DNA of 49,319 nucleotides from a virus. A model generated the notes under the pieces. It had not been told where the DNA came from. It ran no database searches and saw only the letters and a program-made list of their open reading frames with translations. Of the stretch, positions 48,592 to 49,319 are shown one piece after another. A program made the position numbers and the translations under genes. Each line of letters opens with the position of its first letter. Within the stretch, counting starts at the first letter, position 1. The stretch is taken from positions 1 to 49,319 of IMG/VR virus record IMGVR_UViG_3300031699_000002. One strand, written 5' to 3'.

Positions 48592-48861
48592 ATGCCAGAT
48601 CTACGTGAACGGCAGAAGGTCTACACACAGGAAGAGGTGCTTCCTCTGTTAGATCGATACAAGGAACAATCCTTAATGCTGGACTGCAATGGACAGAACC
48701 AAATTAAGGCGTCCGTGTATGAGGAGCGGAAGATTCCCACTGAGCCTGAGAAGATCGATGGCGTGAGGGAAGCTCTGAAAGAGGGGTCCTTACCCCGCGG
48801 CCAGTTTATGATCCGTAATGAGGAACTATTTCGGATCAAGAAAATTTGGATAAGTGCCTAA
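48592..48861 (+). CDS. Small hypothetical head-region protein
   Basis: An 89-residue protein starting MPDLRERQKVYTQEEVLPLL. ATG 48589 and 48592 are adjacent; AAGGAG at 48581-48586 favours 48592, as in the gene at 4048 with the same leader. Helical N-terminus and a short strand-rich end (RGQFMIRNEELFRIKKIWI). It precedes the scaffold gene. No family is recognised. Confidence 0.5.
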   Translation: MPDLRERQKVYTQEEVLPLLDRYKEQSLMLDCNGQNQIKASVYEERKIPTEPEKIDGVREALKEGSLPRGQFMIRNEELFRIKKIWISA

Positions 48862-48949
48862 CCTACCTTTTACTTTTACCATTACTAATTAACTTCAATA
48901 ACAACCACAAATCGGGTCGCACCCGTTAAACGCAAGAGTGGAGGAATTA
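48862..48949 (+). promoter_or_regulatory. Leader of the scaffold gene with a small hairpin
   Basis: An 88-base gap that is AT-rich (tttaccattactaattaact) and then holds a short hairpin CGGGT-CGC-ACCCG at 48913-48925, followed by GAGTGGAGG as the scaffold ribosome site. It contains a late-promoter-sized AT-rich stretch, but I cannot pick a clear -35/-10 pair. The hairpin has no T-run, so it is not a terminator. Confidence 0.35.
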
Positions 48950-49319
48950 ATGTCTGTTACACTTGAACAAGTACAAGAGGAAGCAAAGAAACTCGGTATT
49001 GAACTTTCAGACGATCAAGCAAAATCCTATGTGACGTTAAACATGCTACCCGTCAAGCAGTCCGGCTCGTCCAAGGACGAGGATGACGGTGATGGAGATG
49101 AGGATGAGGTTGATCTTGATGATCTGAAAGACGAGAAGCTTACCAAAGCGATACGGAAAAGGATCAACGGGTTGAACGAGAAAAGGAAGGCGGAACGGAA
49201 AGAAGCTCAGAAATTGCTTGCTGAAATGAAAAAGCAATTGAAGGAGCTTCAGGATTCTGCCAGCGCCAAGGACGATGATCAGAAAAAGAAACAAGGAAAG
49301 TATGAAGAGCTTTTAAAGA
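48950..49319 (+). CDS. Capsid scaffolding protein, 5' part (continues at base 2)
   Basis: The gene starts at ATG 48950 after GTGGAGG and runs off the window end; its frame equals that of bases 2-601. The N-terminus begins MSVTLEQVQEEAKKLGIELS and carries a very acidic stretch (DEDDGDGDEDEVDLDDLKDE, near residues 43-62) before the coiled coil. The overlap with window bases 1-200 includes one Phe/Leu difference. Charge alternation and position fit a scaffold, as described for the 3' part. Confidence 0.75.
   Translation, partial: MSVTLEQVQEEAKKLGIELSDDQAKSYVTLNMLPVKQSGSSKDEDDGDGDEDEVDLDDLKDEKLTKAIRKRINGLNEKRKAERKEAQKLLAEMKKQLKELQDSASAKDDDQKKKQGKYEELLK
49120..49319. repeat. Right copy of the 200-bp terminal overlap
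   Basis: Identical to bases 1-200 except C at 49247 (T at 128). See the left copy for interpretation. Confidence 0.85.

Noticed and set aside
48926-48937. AAACGCAAGA before the scaffold gene, similar to the arms of control regions A and B
   Set aside because: Only ten bases match, without a second arm or the conserved core, so chance is likely.
1-49319. Search for integrase, repressor-like CI gene, attachment site and tRNA genes
   Set aside because: No tyrosine or serine recombinase motifs, no classic repressor gene and no cloverleaf-forming segment were found by reading; a tRNA scan could still reveal a weak candidate.

Overview
The window is one essentially complete genome of a tailed, siphovirus-type double-stranded DNA phage. 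Its last 200 bases (49120-49319) repeat its first 200 with one mismatch, so the contig closes into a circular map of about 49.12 kb and the window ends cut a scaffolding-protein gene in two. Every gene I can support lies on the + strand, with many stop/start overlaps and strong GGAGG-type ribosome sites. I see no integrase, repressor, tRNA gene or CRISPR array, so a lytic lifestyle is inferred. The host cannot be fixed from the sequence; it is a bacterium that uses ordinary Shine-Dalgarno initiation.

Layout. 39.8-49.3 kb and 0-4 kb: packaging and head (small terminase, large terminase, portal, MuF-type minor head protein with a C-terminal zinc-protease-like domain, scaffold, head fibre/decoration protein, major capsid protein). 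4-15 kb: connectors, tail tube, tail chaperones with a predicted -1 frameshift, tape measure, distal tail protein and tail-associated protein. 15.1-19 kb: lysis cassette (holin-like proteins, NlpC/P60-type endolysin) followed by a secreted protein and a membrane-anchored beta-helix protein. A strong terminator at 19.04 kb ends this late unit. 19.5-31.2 kb: replication and recombination (histone H1-like protein, SNF2-type helicase, RuvC-like resolvase, uracil-DNA glycosylase, Fe-S PD-(D/E)XK nuclease, RecA-like ATPase, single-strand-binding-like protein, family A DNA polymerase, primase-helicase). 31.2-36.3 kb: a 7-deazaguanine DNA modification cluster. 36.4-39.8 kb: a run of small genes, one of them Lar-like (restriction alleviation).

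The most notable system is the modification cluster: a ParB-like protein, a DpdA-type transglycosylase, QueC, a sulfotransferase-like protein, QueD, QueE and a GTP cyclohydrolase I (FolE) fused behind a phosphoribosyltransferase domain. FolE, QueD, QueE and QueC would take GTP to preQ0, and DpdA would exchange guanine in phage DNA for it, probably to block host restriction. The fused phosphoribosyltransferase could recycle the guanine that DpdA releases; the sulfotransferase is unexplained.

Two other themes stand out. Three glycosyltransferases, two SAM-methyltransferase-like modules and the sulfotransferase are scattered among structural genes, which suggests a chemically decorated virion. 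Two related 140-150 bp regions, at 19.1 and 36.3 kb, share a conserved core and inverted CGCA(T/A)GAAAAA(C/T)GCATGA arms. They sit at the starts of two gene blocks and look like paired control regions or replication origins.
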